Notes: a model not told the origin generated them from the letters alone. A DNA stretch of 64,000 bases from JBBRHH01 sp963788015 (GCA_963788015.1 CAWBEY010000012.1:1798001-1862000), one strand, 5' to 3'; shown: positions 11,138-21,796, counted from the first letter of the stretch. A program made the numbers and translations.

Positions 11138-14100
11138 CGATAATGTCATACAGAAGACTTTGGACGCCGCCCTTGGAAGATCCAACTCGGTGTCGGGTAG
11201 TGGCTCTCTGATCAAATCCGGGACCGGAACCCTTGTCTTGAGGAATGGCTCTCTCAACGAGCTGGCTGACCTTGGGAAATCATCCTCGACCAATGGAGCA
11301 ATCAGCGGAGTAGTGGGTGTCTCGGGCACAAATAATTTCAATGGTGGTACGACCGTTGTCGGCGGCACGCTGCAAGTGACGACGCCGCCTGCGAATTCAC
11401 CCTCGGACCAACTTGCATCAGCACGCTCGGACGGGGTTCTCGGACCGACCACTTCCAGCCCGACACTTGAAAAAGATCGCGCTTCGGGCCTCGGACTTGG
11501 AAGTGGTGGCGGCGGGGGACCCGGCGGCGGTGGTGGCGGAGTCGGTGGTAATGCTGGAAACACCAAGAAACCCGCCGACGCCGTTCACGCCCCTACCTAC
11601 GAGTATTTTAAGCCGGGCCAGGTCGCCTTGGCTGACGGTGAGAAGGACGGGGAGATCAGGACTAAAGAATCTGAATCGAAGGACGTGAACAAAAGGCTTG
11701 AAGGCACGTTGAAGGCCGTGGATGGCTCGAAACCGGACGACGACTTACGAGCCGCGCCCGCACCCGCCAAGCCGGCCGAACCTGTCGTGGACCTCGCCGA
11801 GCAACCCAAGCCTGCGCCGCAGAATCCGCCTCCTGCGGCGGCCACGGCCCCGGCGCGGAAGGTGATCCGCAATGGCGACATGGCCTTTGAAGTGGATGGT
11901 TTTGACAGCGCGTATATGCAGGTCGCCAAGATTGTCGCGGAGGAAAATGGGTACATTTCTTCCAACGATTCCCAGCGTCTGCCCAACGGGAAGATGAAGG
12001 GGACGGTGGTTGTGCGCGTGCCGCCGGATCATCTGGACACGCTGGTGCTCAAGCTGCGCGCGCTGGGCGATCTGAAGAGCCAGCAGATCACGTCGCAGGA
12101 CGTGACCAAGCAATACGTGGATGTGGAAAGCCAGCTTCGCGCCGGCCGGGCGATGGAAGAGCGGCTGATCACGATCATCAAGGAGAATAAGGGTGAGGTG
12201 AAGGATTTGCTGGCGGCGGAGAAGGAGCTGAACAACACGCGCGAAAAGATTAGAGCGCCTTGAAGGAGAGATTCGCTATTACAACAACCTGGTGTCGCTA
12301 TCGACGCTGTCGATTTCGATGGCGGAGAAGGACATTCGCGCCGCCGCCAGCGCGGCCGAGACGGAAACAGTGGATACCGGGATTGAAGCCGACGATGTGG
12401 AGAAGGCGTATGGTGAGGCGCAAAAAGCGATTGCTGAAAACAAGGGCCGAATTGTCGGCGCGCAGCTGACCAAGCATGACGCTGGACAGCTTTCGGCCAA
12501 GATCGAGTGCGCGGTTGCTCCCGATGCCTCTGGGCAGTTGATCGATCGGCTGCGGCAATTGGGGCGCATGACGCGGCTGGATATTTCGCGCCGGCAGACC
12601 ACCAACGACGGCGGCGCGGTGAACGTGCCGGCCGGGCTGAAGATCGAGCGACAGGAGACGCGGTTTGTAATCTCGATGTACAACCTGGCCAACATCGCTC
12701 CCCGCGAAACGTACAACCTCGCCCTTGCCTGCGATGACGTGGAGCAGGTTTATCAGGACATCCTCGCGCTCTTCAGCGCCAACGGTGGGAACGCCGCCCC
12801 GGCCGCACCTGCCGCACCTGCCGCACCGCCCGCGCCCAATATGAAAGGGGGCGTTGGGCGGATTGTGAGCAGCGCTCTGAACCGCCAGCGCGGCGAGCAG
12901 GTGAGTGGATCCATCGACTTTGAGGTGGACAGCGCGCAGGCCGCCCGCATTTTGCAGGCCGTGCGGGCCAAGGGAGAGGTGACGGCGCTGACCGTCACGG
13001 AAAATCCCGATACCAATAATGTGACGGCGGCCAAGCGCGGATTCAAGGTTCAACTGGTTTCGCTGAACGATGCCAACCCGCGGGAGACCGAGACCGAATC
13101 GGTCGCCGTGCCGGATGTTCCCAAGGCATATTCGGCCGTTCGAGAGCGCCTGCTGGAGGCCGTGCACGAGCGCAAGGCGCGCGTGCTGGGATCGCAGCTT
13201 AACGAGCAGGATCGCTCCAACGTCACCGGCACCTTGGAGTTTGACGTCCAGCGCGAGCAGCTCCTGGCGGTGGAGGAGCTGATCGCGGGGCAAGGGGAGG
13301 TTCGGGCTCGCAACGTGACGCGCTCCACCGATACTCAGAACACGGTGGATGGGAAGGTTCGCCTGTCGGTGATTTTCACTGATGAATCGCGCCTGACTCC
13401 CCGGCAGACCAACACGCTGGGCGTGGCCGCCCAAAGCGTGGCGGATGCATACAACAAGCTGCTGGCGCTGGCGCATGAGAAGGGACGGGTGACTGATTCA
13501 CGGCTTATCGAGCAAGGCCACGGCGACGTGACGGGTATCGTAGATTTTGAAATGCCCCGCGCTGAGCAGTCGGCCGTGGAGACTCTGCTGGCGCAGTCGA
13601 GCGACGTGCAAAGTCGGCGGGTGGATCGCTCGGCCGACGTGCAAAGCACATCGGACAAGAAGCTGCGCTACCAGGTAACCTTTGCCAGCGCCGATCATCA
13701 GGCGCCGCGCGAGGTGTCGAAGGTGCAGCTTGAGGTATCGGACGTGGACAAGGCGCTGGACGCCATAGCCAACGCGGCCGCCGGCGCGGGCGGCACCTCG
13801 GCCGGGCGGGAGGTGTCGAAGCAGACCGATGGCCAGATTCATGGGACGATTGTGCTGGATGTTCCCATCGACAAGGCCGGGGAGACGCGTTCGCGAATTG
13901 AATCGCTGGGCACTGTGCGCGTCAGCGAGTCGGCGAAGAATCCGAACGTGCCGGACGGGCGATTTGCCAAGTCGCGCTTTCAGGTGACCCTGGCCAATGG
14001 AGAGATGATCGTCGGCGAGGACAAGGGCCTGGCGGCCACGATTAAGGCCGGCCTGCATACGAGCGCTGTGGCGCTATTGTGGAGCCTTCACATGATCCTT

Positions 14101-14202
14101 GTGGGGGTGTTGTTTGCCGGGCCGTGGCTGCTGGTTTTGTGGATCTTCTGGAGGTTCTTCCGCCGGCCAAAGGTGCAACCGGCCGGTGCGGCAAGTGCTT
14201 GA
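11016..14202 (+). CDS. DUF4349-type membrane protein with PATR-like insertion (frameshift)
   Basis: The core from about 11860 (KVIRNGDMAFEVDGFDSAY, VVVRVPPDHLD) is DUF4349. It is followed by four or five repeats of a related 110-residue unit (for example VADAYNKLLALAHEKG) and a C-terminal membrane segment (LHMILVGVLFAGPWLLVLW) with a basic tail. The frame breaks at 12253: deleting one A restores EKIERLEGEIRYYNN across the junction. Residues 55-115 hold a motif like autotransporter passenger repeats (LIKSGTGTLVLRNG, NFNGGTTVVGGTLQV), then a Gly-rich linker. The start is uncertain because the 5' end overlaps the anti-sigma gene. The operon suggests an envelope-stress-linked surface protein. Confidence 0.75.
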
Positions 14203-14330
14203 AGCTTGCTTCCCGCCTTGCCCGCCTAACATGCGCCCCTAAAATGCCGATAATCTTTGGTGCGCCGACGCGCGGATTTTTGTCCGCGTCGTGGTTGTGG
14301 TGTTGCCATGGATTGGTTGGGATGGTGCGT

Positions 14331-16321
14331 ATGTGCGGGATTGTGGGTGCTGTGAAGCTTCGACGCGACGGCGGCTGGGACATGTCGCCTGGCGTGGCCG
14401 GGCGAATGGTTGATGCGCTGCGGTATCGGGGGCCTGACGGGCAGGGCGATTGGTACTCGGCCGACGGAAATTGCTGGCTTGGCCACACGCGCCTGGCGAT
14501 CATTGACCGCGCGGGCGGGCATCAACCCATGGGCAACGAAGACAACACCGTCTTCGTCTCCTTCAACGGCGAAATTTATAATCACGTTCAAGTCCGCGGG
14601 GAACTGGTTGCCCTGGGCCACCAGTTCAAGAGCAAATGCGATACGGAAGTGCTGGTGCATGGTTACGAGCAATGGGGAACATCCATGCTGGACAAGCTGC
14701 GTGGGATGTTCGCCTTCGCGGTGTATGACCTGCCGCGCCGGCGCATGTTTGTGGCCCGCGACCGCCTGGGCATTAAGCCCCTTTACTGGTGGTCGGATGG
14801 CGACGTGTTTTTGTTCGGCAGTGAGATCAAGGCGCTGCTGGCGTACCCGCGTCTGGGCAATCGGCAGGTGAATCACAATGCGCTCGCGCAGTTTCTCACT
14901 TTTCGATATGTCCCGGCGCCGCTGACGATGTTCAAGGACGTCTGGAAACTGCCGGCCGGGCATTTCGTGCAGATTGATATTGATCGGCCGGCCGCCATCG
15001 AGCCCCGCCGCTATTGGGATTTGAGTTTTAAGAGACAAACGCCCACGCTGCCCTTTGAGGAAGCGTTGGAAGAGACGGATCGCCATTTGCGAGAGTCGGT
15101 GGGTTCGCACCTGATGTCTGAGGTGCCGCTGGGCGCGCAGCTTTCTGGCGGGGTGGATTCCAGTCTTATCGTCGCCCAGATGGAGCGGCTGCGGAAAGAG
15201 GCCGGAAACAACCAGCGGGTGCAGACTTTCTCCATCGGCTTTAACGAGGATGGCTACAGCGAGTTGCCTTACGCGCGATCGGTGGCCAAGCAATACAACA
15301 CCGATCACCACGAAGTGATCGTCGGGTTTGATGATTTTGTGGCGGAGTTTGCGCGGTTGTCGTGGATGTATGATGAGCCGTGCAGCGAGCCGCCGGCCAT
15401 CCCGACCTATTTGCTGTGCAAGTTCGCCAAAGAGCGCGTCACGGTGATGCTGACGGGTGAAGGGGGCGACGAGCTGTTCGCGGGATATCCCAAGTGCGCG
15501 GCCGATCTCTATTCGCGTTACCTCGACTGGATGCCGCGCGGGATGCGCAAAGGCCTTTTGCGCGGGGCTGCTTCGCTCCTGCCCTTCAGCAAGCGCCGCC
15601 TGCGCGTAGCGCTGGAAAACCTGTCGCTGGCTGACCCGGCAGAGCGCTACGTGTCGTGGTTTAGCGCGTTTGATTCGGTTGGCCTGCCGCAACTGCTGGA
15701 TCCAGAGTTTCAGAAGACGCTCACCGACGGCGACGCAGCCTCGCGCTGCGCCAGGACCTTGAGCGATGCGACAGCACCGAACCGCTCGACCGGATGCTCT
15801 ACAGCGATACGCACACCTGGCTGGTGGATGATCTGCTCATCAAGGGAGATCGCATGAGCATGGCCAGCGGGATTGAGGCCCGGGTTCCGTTCCTCGACCA
15901 CAAGTTCGTGGAGTTCGCCGCCGGCCTGCCGCCGCAGTACAAAGCCAGCGGCTCGAAGACCAAGATCATGCTGAAAACGCTGGCTGAGCGTTACATCCCG
16001 CATGAAACGATCTACCGCCGCAAAGTGGGGTTCTCTGTTCCGCTTACGCCGTGGTTTCTCGGGCCGCTGCGAAACTTTGTGCGCGACACGCTCCTGGATG
16101 AGCGCAGCTTGAGTCGCGGCTATTACCGGCCAGAGGTGCTGCGCCAGGTGGTTAACGATCACCTGAACGCGAAGGTGGATCGCAGCCGCAGCATCTGGTC
16201 GCTGCTGGCGATTGAAATCTGGCACCGCCTCTTTGTGGATGATGATGGCACCGAGGCCGCCAGCGAGCGCCTGCGTGACCGCATCCTGGCGAGCCTGCCG
16301 CCGAAAGTGGCGGCGGCGTAG
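14331..16321 (+). CDS. asnB: asparagine synthase (glutamine-hydrolysing) (frameshift)
   Basis: The ATG at 14331 gives MCGIVGAVK, placing the nucleophilic Cys at position 2 as required for class II glutamine amidotransferases. Glutaminase residues (RYRGPDGQGDW, SFNGEIYNH) precede the synthetase domain with the ATP loop LSGGVDSSL and TGEGGDELFAGY. The frame fails near 15740; the rest (DTHTWLVDDLLIKGDRMSM to 16321) is read one frame over, giving about 660 residues in total. The enzyme makes asparagine from aspartate, glutamine and ATP. Homologues in exopolysaccharide loci amidate sugars or proteins instead, and the membrane protein just downstream leaves that possible. Confidence 0.92.
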
Positions 16322-16365
16322 CAAGACGCGGGGGGCGAAATCTGGTACCGTCTTGCGCGGGAGAA

Positions 16366-17961
16366 ATGCAAAACGACCGTTCCTATCGCACTTTAAGCGC
16401 CCAGCGCACGCCCTTCGCCTTCTGGATGCTGGGCGGCCTGCTGGTGATTTACGTCGCCTGCTGCACCGGCTTTCGCGATAACGTCTGGGAGTCCGACGCC
16501 TGGGAACATCACCGCGCCATCGTCGCCCTCACCCACAATCTGCTGCATCCCGGCAACCCGACTTTCGCCGTCGCAACGCCGTCGATCCGTTACTCGCCGT
16601 ACATCATCACGCTTGCGCTCATCAGCCGCGTTGCGCACATCGACCCGTACAACGTTCTGAGCGCGGCCGCCGTCTTCAACACGATTCTGCTGGTGGTTGG
16701 CTTGTGGCTCGTCCTGAAGCAGTACGGCGAATCCGCCAGCGCCGCCGCCGTGCTGCTGGTGATGATCGCGCTCTATGGCGGCGCGCCTGGCTATGCAGGC
16801 TCGTATGCGCTGGCCGATCTGCCGGTGCATCAGGTGAATCCATCCGCCTTCAGCTTCGGGCTCACGCTATGTGCGATCGCGCTTTCACGGCAGATCCAGG
16901 CGCTCTCCGGCCGAACATGGCTTTGGGCCGCTTTGATCCCGCTGCTGGGCATCACGTTTCTCGATCATGCCATGACCGGCGCATTCACGGCCGTTGTTCT
17001 ATTGGCCTTCGCCGCCCACGCGCCGGATCGCGTGCGCGACCGCATGCTCCTGGGCACGCTTGGCGTCATCGTCCTCACCCTCGCGCTCTGCATGCTTTGG
17101 CCGTGGTACTCCTTCAAGACCGCCCTGTTTTCCAACCCGGATCGGGCCTACTGGTTCAATCGCGGCATATTGATCCTGATGCTGAGTCAGTGGTGCGCAC
17201 CGGCCATAGTGCTGGGCCTGATGGCATTCCCGCTGCGCGGCCGGGAGCTTGTTCGGCGCAGCCTTGTCGGCGCTGGCGTCTGCTTCGCCGCCGCGATTCT
17301 CTCTTTTGCTCTGCACTCGCCTGCGCTGGCCCGTTTCCCGATGCCGGGGCTGGTTCTTTTGCACATCCCCATTGGAATATTCGTGTACGAAAACGGCCTG
17401 CTGCGCCTCTCCACCTGGTCACGCCGGTTCCATGCCATGCGCGAGCCGCACGCCGATCACGCCATCATGGAAACTATCGCAGCGATGATACTTCTCTATT
17501 GCCTGGTCCCGATGGCTCTGGCCGTAGTGCGCGAGCCTTACCTCGCCCGCCCGTACTTTGCGACCCTGCTGAAACAGGACAAACAGCTCAATCTCCGAGC
17601 ACGCTACGCGCACCTGCTGGAAAATGTGGGCGCCTCCGACGTCGTTCTCTCTGACGCCCGCACGGCCTGGCCAGTGCCCTCCATTCACGGGCGGATCGTC
17701 TCCGCGCTTCACTACGAGTTCTTCGTTCACGGACAGCCCCAGCGCGACCAGGACGTGGAACAATTCTTCTCGACTGCGACGGCCATCGAGCGCGAAAGCA
17801 TCCTCCGGAAATACGACGTTCGCTGGATCATTCTCAACCTCGACCAATCACCCCTGGACGTATGCCGGGAAGTCGCCGAGAACCATGCAGTGGTGCGGCA
17901 GGATGCACAACTGGTACTACTGGACGCCCGCCCCGCGCCCACGGCCCAAGTTTCAAGATGA
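16366..17961 (+). CDS. polytopic membrane protein, GT-C-like, unknown
   Basis: The 531-residue product starts with a basic segment and then about 12 hydrophobic helices. The first lumenal loop has DNVWESDAWEHHRAI, an acidic early loop of the kind seen in GT-C fold glycosyltransferases that use polyprenyl-linked sugars. The soluble C-terminal part (residues 400-525) contains VVLSDARTAWPVPSIHGR, which resembles the tail of bacterial O-mannosyltransferase-like proteins. No exact family is recognised. It lies 45 bp behind the asparagine synthase gene, so the two may act in one cell-surface glycan pathway. Confidence 0.65.
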   Translation: MQNDRSYRTLSAQRTPFAFWMLGGLLVIYVACCTGFRDNVWESDAWEHHRAIVALTHNLLHPGNPTFAVATPSIRYSPYIITLALISRVAHIDPYNVLSAAAVFNTILLVVGLWLVLKQYGESASAAAVLLVMIALYGGAPGYAGSYALADLPVHQVNPSAFSFGLTLCAIALSRQIQALSGRTWLWAALIPLLGITFLDHAMTGAFTAVVLLAFAAHAPDRVRDRMLLGTLGVIVLTLALCMLWPWYSFKTALFSNPDRAYWFNRGILILMLSQWCAPAIVLGLMAFPLRGRELVRRSLVGAGVCFAAAILSFALHSPALARFPMPGLVLLHIPIGIFVYENGLLRLSTWSRRFHAMREPHADHAIMETIAAMILLYCLVPMALAVVREPYLARPYFATLLKQDKQLNLRARYAHLLENVGASDVVLSDARTAWPVPSIHGRIVSALHYEFFVHGQPQRDQDVEQFFSTATAIERESILRKYDVRWIILNLDQSPLDVCREVAENHAVVRQDAQLVLLDARPAPTAQVSR

Positions 17962-18012
17962 TCAAAGTCCGCACATCGCCAAATCGCTCTCAATGCCCCC
18001 GGCGGATCTAAC

Positions 18013-18062
18013 CCCTGAACCCTTGAACCCCTGAACTCCTGAATCCCTGAGCCCCTGAATCC
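18013..18062. repeat. degenerate tandem CCTGAA repeat
   Basis: Six to seven copies of a unit close to CCCCTGAATCC follow one another between the membrane protein gene and the integrase stub. It marks the border between core and accessory DNA; no function is implied. Confidence 0.6.
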
Positions 18063-18121
18063 GACCCGAAACCGCCAGGCTCCTCGAAGGCCGGGACATC
18101 GTCCCGCGCCGCAAAGAGTTT

Positions 18122-18277
18122 TCAAACACAGCCTAGTCCCTCAGGCCGGGTCCATTGCCCGCGGGCACTGGCGCAGCAGCGGAGAAACTGCTGAATCCAG
18201 CCGCGACAGGCTTCCCTGGTGTTGTCAGCCAACCGGCGTTGCCGGGCCGCCGCCTCGAATCGTTCAAGCAATTTCAT
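18122..18277 (-). pseudogene. integron integrase, N-terminal stub
   Basis: The 51 codons starting MKLLERFEAAARQRRLADN match the SAM-like N-terminal domain of the longer integrase fragment at 46406, differing at about nine positions. Then the frame stops in unrelated sequence. The catalytic domain with the Arg-His-Arg-Tyr residues is missing, so the stub cannot recombine DNA. It is transcribed away from the attI site and cassettes, the standard integron layout. Confidence 0.7.
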
Positions 18278-18414
18278 GATCCAAACAGATACCATACTAG
18301 TTCTGGCCCAGTCAACAGAATTTTTTGTTTTGACAAGCGGCCCGGATCCGGGCAAGCTGGCAAAGGTCAGCCGGTGATATGTTGGGCCGGCGGGCAGGAT
18401 GCTAAAGGTTATAC
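18278..18414. other. integrase promoter region and attI-like site (copy A)
   Basis: This 135-bp segment recurs at 43165-43304 and 46268-46405 with the same order. It holds TTGACT and TATGGT upstream of the integrase start, a conserved GTCAGCCGGTG...GCCGGCGGGCAGGA block, and then a recombination core, here GTTATAC at 18408-18414. A cassette ORF begins immediately after the core on the other strand. The promoter boxes have imperfect spacing and are tentative; the three-way repetition is the firm observation. Confidence 0.65.
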
Positions 18415-18419
18415 CCCGG

Positions 18420-18935
18420 ATGTGGCCTCCCCCGACCAAACTCGCTGAACTGCTTGAACACGCGTCAGGCAACGTCGTGCCGCCCGGCTGGTTGTACCTG
18501 CCGAAGGACTGGCGCGCATGGAACGCCGACACTCCAGCATACGTGATCGACGACGACGGCGAACTCGATCATGTCGAGGACGAAGCCGCGCAGCGCGGAT
18601 ACGCGTCAACGATCGATAACCAAACGCTGGAAGATGTTGTGCGGGGCGTTCGTGATGCGCTAAAGGCAGACTCGTTTGCCGCGCACTTAGAAGCCTTGGT
18701 CTATTACCAACGCTTTGACGCGTTCCTTCCTAAGCTAGGTTCGCCCGATCCTCCTCCGAGCGAAGAAACACGCCAGCGCCTCGATCGCAAGTTCTATGAT
18801 TCGTTGGGCGTCGAACGCGCAGACGTTCCGTGCCGATCGGCCGAATGCGGGCGTGGCGCCGTAAAGCTAAGCGCCTTCTGCAAGGTGCATCATTTCGAGC
18901 AGGTGCAGAAGCGACCGTGCCCTTTCAGCGACTAA
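18420..18935 (+). CDS. integron cassette protein with Cys/His cluster, unknown
   Basis: The product has about 171 residues. ATG 18420 lies just after the attI core; ATG 18399 would start inside attI. The C-terminus carries a probable metal site: PCRSAEC, then SAFCKVHHFEQV and PCPF. The TAA stop is inside GACTAAC, the R''-like half of an attC site, the hallmark of a gene cassette. The function is unknown. As the first cassette after attI it would normally be read from the integron's own promoter. Confidence 0.65.
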   Translation: MWPPPTKLAELLEHASGNVVPPGWLYLPKDWRAWNADTPAYVIDDDGELDHVEDEAAQRGYASTIDNQTLEDVVRGVRDALKADSFAAHLEALVYYQRFDAFLPKLGSPDPPPSEETRQRLDRKFYDSLGVERADVPCRSAECGRGAVKLSAFCKVHHFEQVQKRPCPFSD

Positions 18936-18990
18936 CGGCTGCGCGGCCGGGGTATACCAAAAGCTGCAATGTACCGGTACCGCGTTGAGA
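18930..18990 (+). other. attC remnant after first cassette
   Basis: GACTAAC at 18930-18936 followed by a GC-rich arm (GGCTGCGCGGCCGGGG) looks like the left half of an attC site. The matching right half is not convincing, and REP-type repeats begin at 19003, so it is probably truncated. Confidence 0.4.
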
Positions 18991-19000
18991 GTTCTCGGGA

Positions 19001-19311
19001 AAGCCTAAAGGGTCGGGGAAAGCCTAAAGGGTCGGGGAAAGCCTAAAGGGTCGGGAGTCTTTTTCGAATAATCACGCCATCACGCTGACACCTCCACCAA
19101 CCCCGCGTCAGGAAGCGAAAGGAAATGCGCAGCATTGTCGCGTACCCGCGACCGCAGCGCAGCGAAGTCCTGTAGCACTCCGGCCTCGCGCAGCGAGGCG
19201 ACGCCCAAACCCTGTCCGAAAACGCCTGGCGCGAGACGCAGTGGATTTCGACCCCGGCCAAGGAAAGCCCAAAGGGTCGGGAGTCTTTTTCGGGAAAGCC
19301 TAAAGGGATCC
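19001..19311 (+). repeat. REP-bordered repeat element, inverted copy at 44386-44642
   Basis: It opens with three tandem copies of GGGAAAGCCTAAAGGGTCG, then about 200 bp found almost unchanged but inverted at 44400-44610, and ends with another AAAGGGTCGGGAGTC. It has no ORF of its own. The layout suggests a non-autonomous REP-type element moved by a RAYT transposase. Confidence 0.65.
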
Positions 19312-19588
19312 AAAAGATCGCCTTGCGATTGGATTCATCGTGATACTAAAGAAACCGCAGATCGTTGATGCCCAATTGACCGCCCGGCGGCGGCTTGGCT
19401 CTTCCTGCGCACTGTGGATGAAAACGGACCGCACCGGTGCCGCTACGCGTGCGAACACCCTCCCTTCACCGCCACTGCGCCGCCGAATATTCCCGCACAT
19501 TGTCGGCATTCACGCCGGCAAGACAGCCCTTGCCGCTACAACCGGCCCTCAGGTGTTGATACAATCCCCATAGGCAGCGGCCGGTTCA

Positions 19589-19678
19589 GTTCAACCGACT
19601 TTATGCGAAGTGCGACGAACGCTTTTGGAGAGCCGCTGCCCTATCGGCGCACTCCGCATAAAGTCAACTTCATTATCC
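19589..19678 (+). other. attC recombination site
   Basis: The 90-bp site starts with R'' GTTCAAC and ends with a core ATTATCC (G to A change from GTTATCC). Between them ACTTTATGCGAAGTGCG pairs imperfectly with CGCACTCCGCATAAAGT. A close relative lies at 41827-41915 on the other strand. A cassette ORF starts six bases after the right core. Confidence 0.65.
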
Positions 19679-19683
19679 CGCTC

Positions 19684-20151
19684 ATGAGCGACGCTGGCAT
19701 CAAGCTTACGCGAACCCCGTATGAGGAGCCGTACCACGTGCGCCTCCTGATTACGGCATCGAACGGGCGAATTCGCGGCGAGCTTGAGTACTACTGCAAC
19801 GCCAGCGACCTACAGGAACTCGGGGCGCAGCTGCGGGATTACTCCGGAAGCAGGGATAACGAGATCGTCTACGAACTCGGCTCCGAGAAGCCCGAAGATC
19901 GTTTCGCGTTCTTCCTCAGCCTCCGCGTGAAGGCGATCAACTCGCGCGGACACTGTTGCGTGTCTGTCCGACTGAACAACAACGATTCCGGTCCAGAAAG
20001 AGAGCTCGCGGAGTTCTCGATTTCGGCCGAGGTGGCCGACGTGAATCGCTTGGGCGAGTTGCTCACCGGTTTCGGTCAGCTGAGGCACCGCCGGTTGATT
20101 TGGCACGTAACGAGTGGGGAGTTGCTCGAAGACGGCGGCGGAGCGGGATAA
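19684..20151 (+). CDS. integron cassette protein, unknown
   Basis: A 155-residue acidic soluble protein starts with MSDAGIKLTRTPYEEPYHVR. It begins directly after an attC right core, and its stop TAA is part of GGATAAC (20146-20152), the R'' of its own attC, so it is a typical cassette ORF. Alternating beta and helix segments such as VRLLITASNGRIRGELEYY suggest a compact alpha/beta protein. No family is recognised. Its attC is cut short by REP repeats. Confidence 0.65.
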   Translation: MSDAGIKLTRTPYEEPYHVRLLITASNGRIRGELEYYCNASDLQELGAQLRDYSGSRDNEIVYELGSEKPEDRFAFFLSLRVKAINSRGHCCVSVRLNNNDSGPERELAEFSISAEVADVNRLGELLTGFGQLRHRRLIWHVTSGELLEDGGGAG

Positions 20152-20157
20152 CCCCGG

Positions 20158-20228
20158 ACAATTCTAAGGTGTCGGGAGTCGTTGATTGACATTGTGCTCG
20201 ACATAAGACTCCCGACCCCTTAGAATGT
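20158..20228. repeat. paired inverted REP elements
   Basis: A 23-bp sequence ending GTCGGGAGTC is followed after about 26 bp by its near-perfect reverse complement (GACTCCCGACCCCTTAGAAT). It would fold into a long hairpin and replaces the rest of an attC site. Confidence 0.7.
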
Positions 20229-20390
20229 CCTATCTCTTCCATTCTCATCACTCGTCACTTTCTCGCCGCTCACACTGTGGCGAAGACATCTCCCATCGAC
20301 TCACACAAAAACCCGGACTGTGCATGTTCGCTCATGAACGGGCATGCAATCGCTCGGCGGAGATTTCTGACCATAGGGAATGCTCATAAA

Positions 20391-20810
20391 TTATGGTCGG
20401 GCAATAAACATTACAGAATCAGCCCCTTCAAATTGATAAGCTATTATAGCAGGCGTCAAGGGACAGAGGACAATCAGGTCTGCGTCGAAGACCATTTGTG
20501 GAAATGAATGTACAAACTCCGGAAGCTCCGAAGATTCCATTGCAAATGGAGTTCCGCCTTTATCAAAAGCTTCATCCGGGATTACGATACAATGTCCCTG
20601 AATATGCTTTCCCGCGCGATCGACAAATTCGCCTAGCAGAGACTCATCAGATCGCGACTGTAATGGATCCGACACGTGGTACAGTTCGATTTGCCACTTA
20701 GCCGCCTTCGCAGCATCCGCAATCGAAGAAGGAAGCAAATGTTCCAACCCTGGAAACAGCTTCTTAATTGCTTCTTTGGCGATAATCCAATCAACCGTTT
20801 CAATACTCAT
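20391..20810 (-). CDS. hypothetical protein, low GC
   Basis: A 139-residue ORF starts MSIETVDWIIAKEAIKKLF. Its GC content is clearly lower than the flanking core genes, pointing to acquisition. Predicted secondary structure alternates helices and hydrophobic strands (MVFDADLIVLCPLTPAI). No motif is recognised, and no attC core adjoins it. It sits inside the accessory block between REP elements. An immunity-type or cassette-derived protein is possible but unsupported. Confidence 0.55.
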   Translation of the reverse strand: MSIETVDWIIAKEAIKKLFPGLEHLLPSSIADAAKAAKWQIELYHVSDPLQSRSDESLLGEFVDRAGKHIQGHCIVIPDEAFDKGGTPFAMESSELPEFVHSFPQMVFDADLIVLCPLTPAIIAYQFEGADSVMFIARP

Positions 20811-21289
20811 GGGGAATTTCTAAGGGGCGAGGAGTGAATGCCATTCGCTTAAGCTCATAACTCCGCGCCAATGCTCGTCTTACAACTGCTCGAAAATTAT
20901 AGAGGGTCGGGAGTCATTGATTGACTCTCCAGCCCAAACGACCAGCATCCGCCTCCAATCCCAACCATCACGAATTGACGACGGCCGCTCATGCCTTCAC
21001 ACCGGCCCAACCAAAGCCGACGCGAACAACGCCAACCATCATAAACCACCAACCCCATAAAATCGCATCCCCGCCGCCGGCTCGGCCGAGATCATCCGGC
21101 TGGAGGCGTTCCAGGCGTAGAAGATCGAGTCCCCGCCGGCATCCTCCTGGGTGCGGTTGCTGGCGAAGTCGTTGGCGCATCGGAGTTTGAAGCTGGTATC
21201 TCGGCCCTCCGGCTCGATCTCAGAGCACGCTGATTTATAATTGGCAATTGCTACCGCCAATGGTGCTGCCTAATCTAATAGTAACGACA
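20811..21289. other. intergenic accessory DNA
   Basis: No credible ORF is seen. A single REP-like GGGTCGGGAGTC lies near 20905. The last 100 bp, upstream of the 21290 gene, is repeated in inverted orientation at about 44230-44330, so the duplication includes that gene's upstream region. Confidence 0.5.
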
Positions 21290-21796
21290 ATGGCTGACAC
21301 AACCCGTTTGATTCTCGGTGGTGGATTGGGCGACATCCGCTTTGGACAGTCCCCGCAGGAAGTCTTGAATATTCTCGGCCCGTCGGATTCCCCACCTGAA
21401 AGTGTCCAACGTCTGCTGGCGTGGCCGGCCGACGATTTTATTCATCAGGTTAGCTTGTGGTATGACCAGATCAGTACGGTCGTAGAATTTTGTCGTTCCC
21501 CATCCCGGGGCGTCTGCTTAGTTACCATCGAAACCGACAACCACAATGTCACGATTCTCGGGCACTATCCATACAAGATGACGGCGACTGAACTGGGGCA
21601 GTTACTGAAGGCGGCTGGCGCCCCGGAGATGAAAGTTCAGGATTTGGATCACGGTCACCAGCATTGGTATTGTGGTCGAGCGTTCTCGATGGGAGTCTAT
21701 CGAAATCGAATTCAAGAATTGCGCCTATTCATTCCTTCTCTCGCCGGTCATAAGAATGAATACGACTGGTCGGTGACGCAAAACACGATTGGCTAG
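21290..21796 (+). CDS. hypothetical protein, duplicated at 43723-44229
   Basis: A 168-residue soluble protein; MADTTRLILGGGLGDIRFG was chosen as start because both copies share it and a longer start would include a poorly conserved leader. It contains GQSPQEVLNILGPSD, a pattern seen in many small immunity-like or BamE-like proteins that predict a strand-helix opening. The second copy is about 80 percent identical and inverted. No attC core is seen at its stop, so it is probably not a cassette. Function unknown. Confidence 0.65.
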   Translation: MADTTRLILGGGLGDIRFGQSPQEVLNILGPSDSPPESVQRLLAWPADDFIHQVSLWYDQISTVVEFCRSPSRGVCLVTIETDNHNVTILGHYPYKMTATELGQLLKAAGAPEMKVQDLDHGHQHWYCGRAFSMGVYRNRIQELRLFIPSLAGHKNEYDWSVTQNTIG

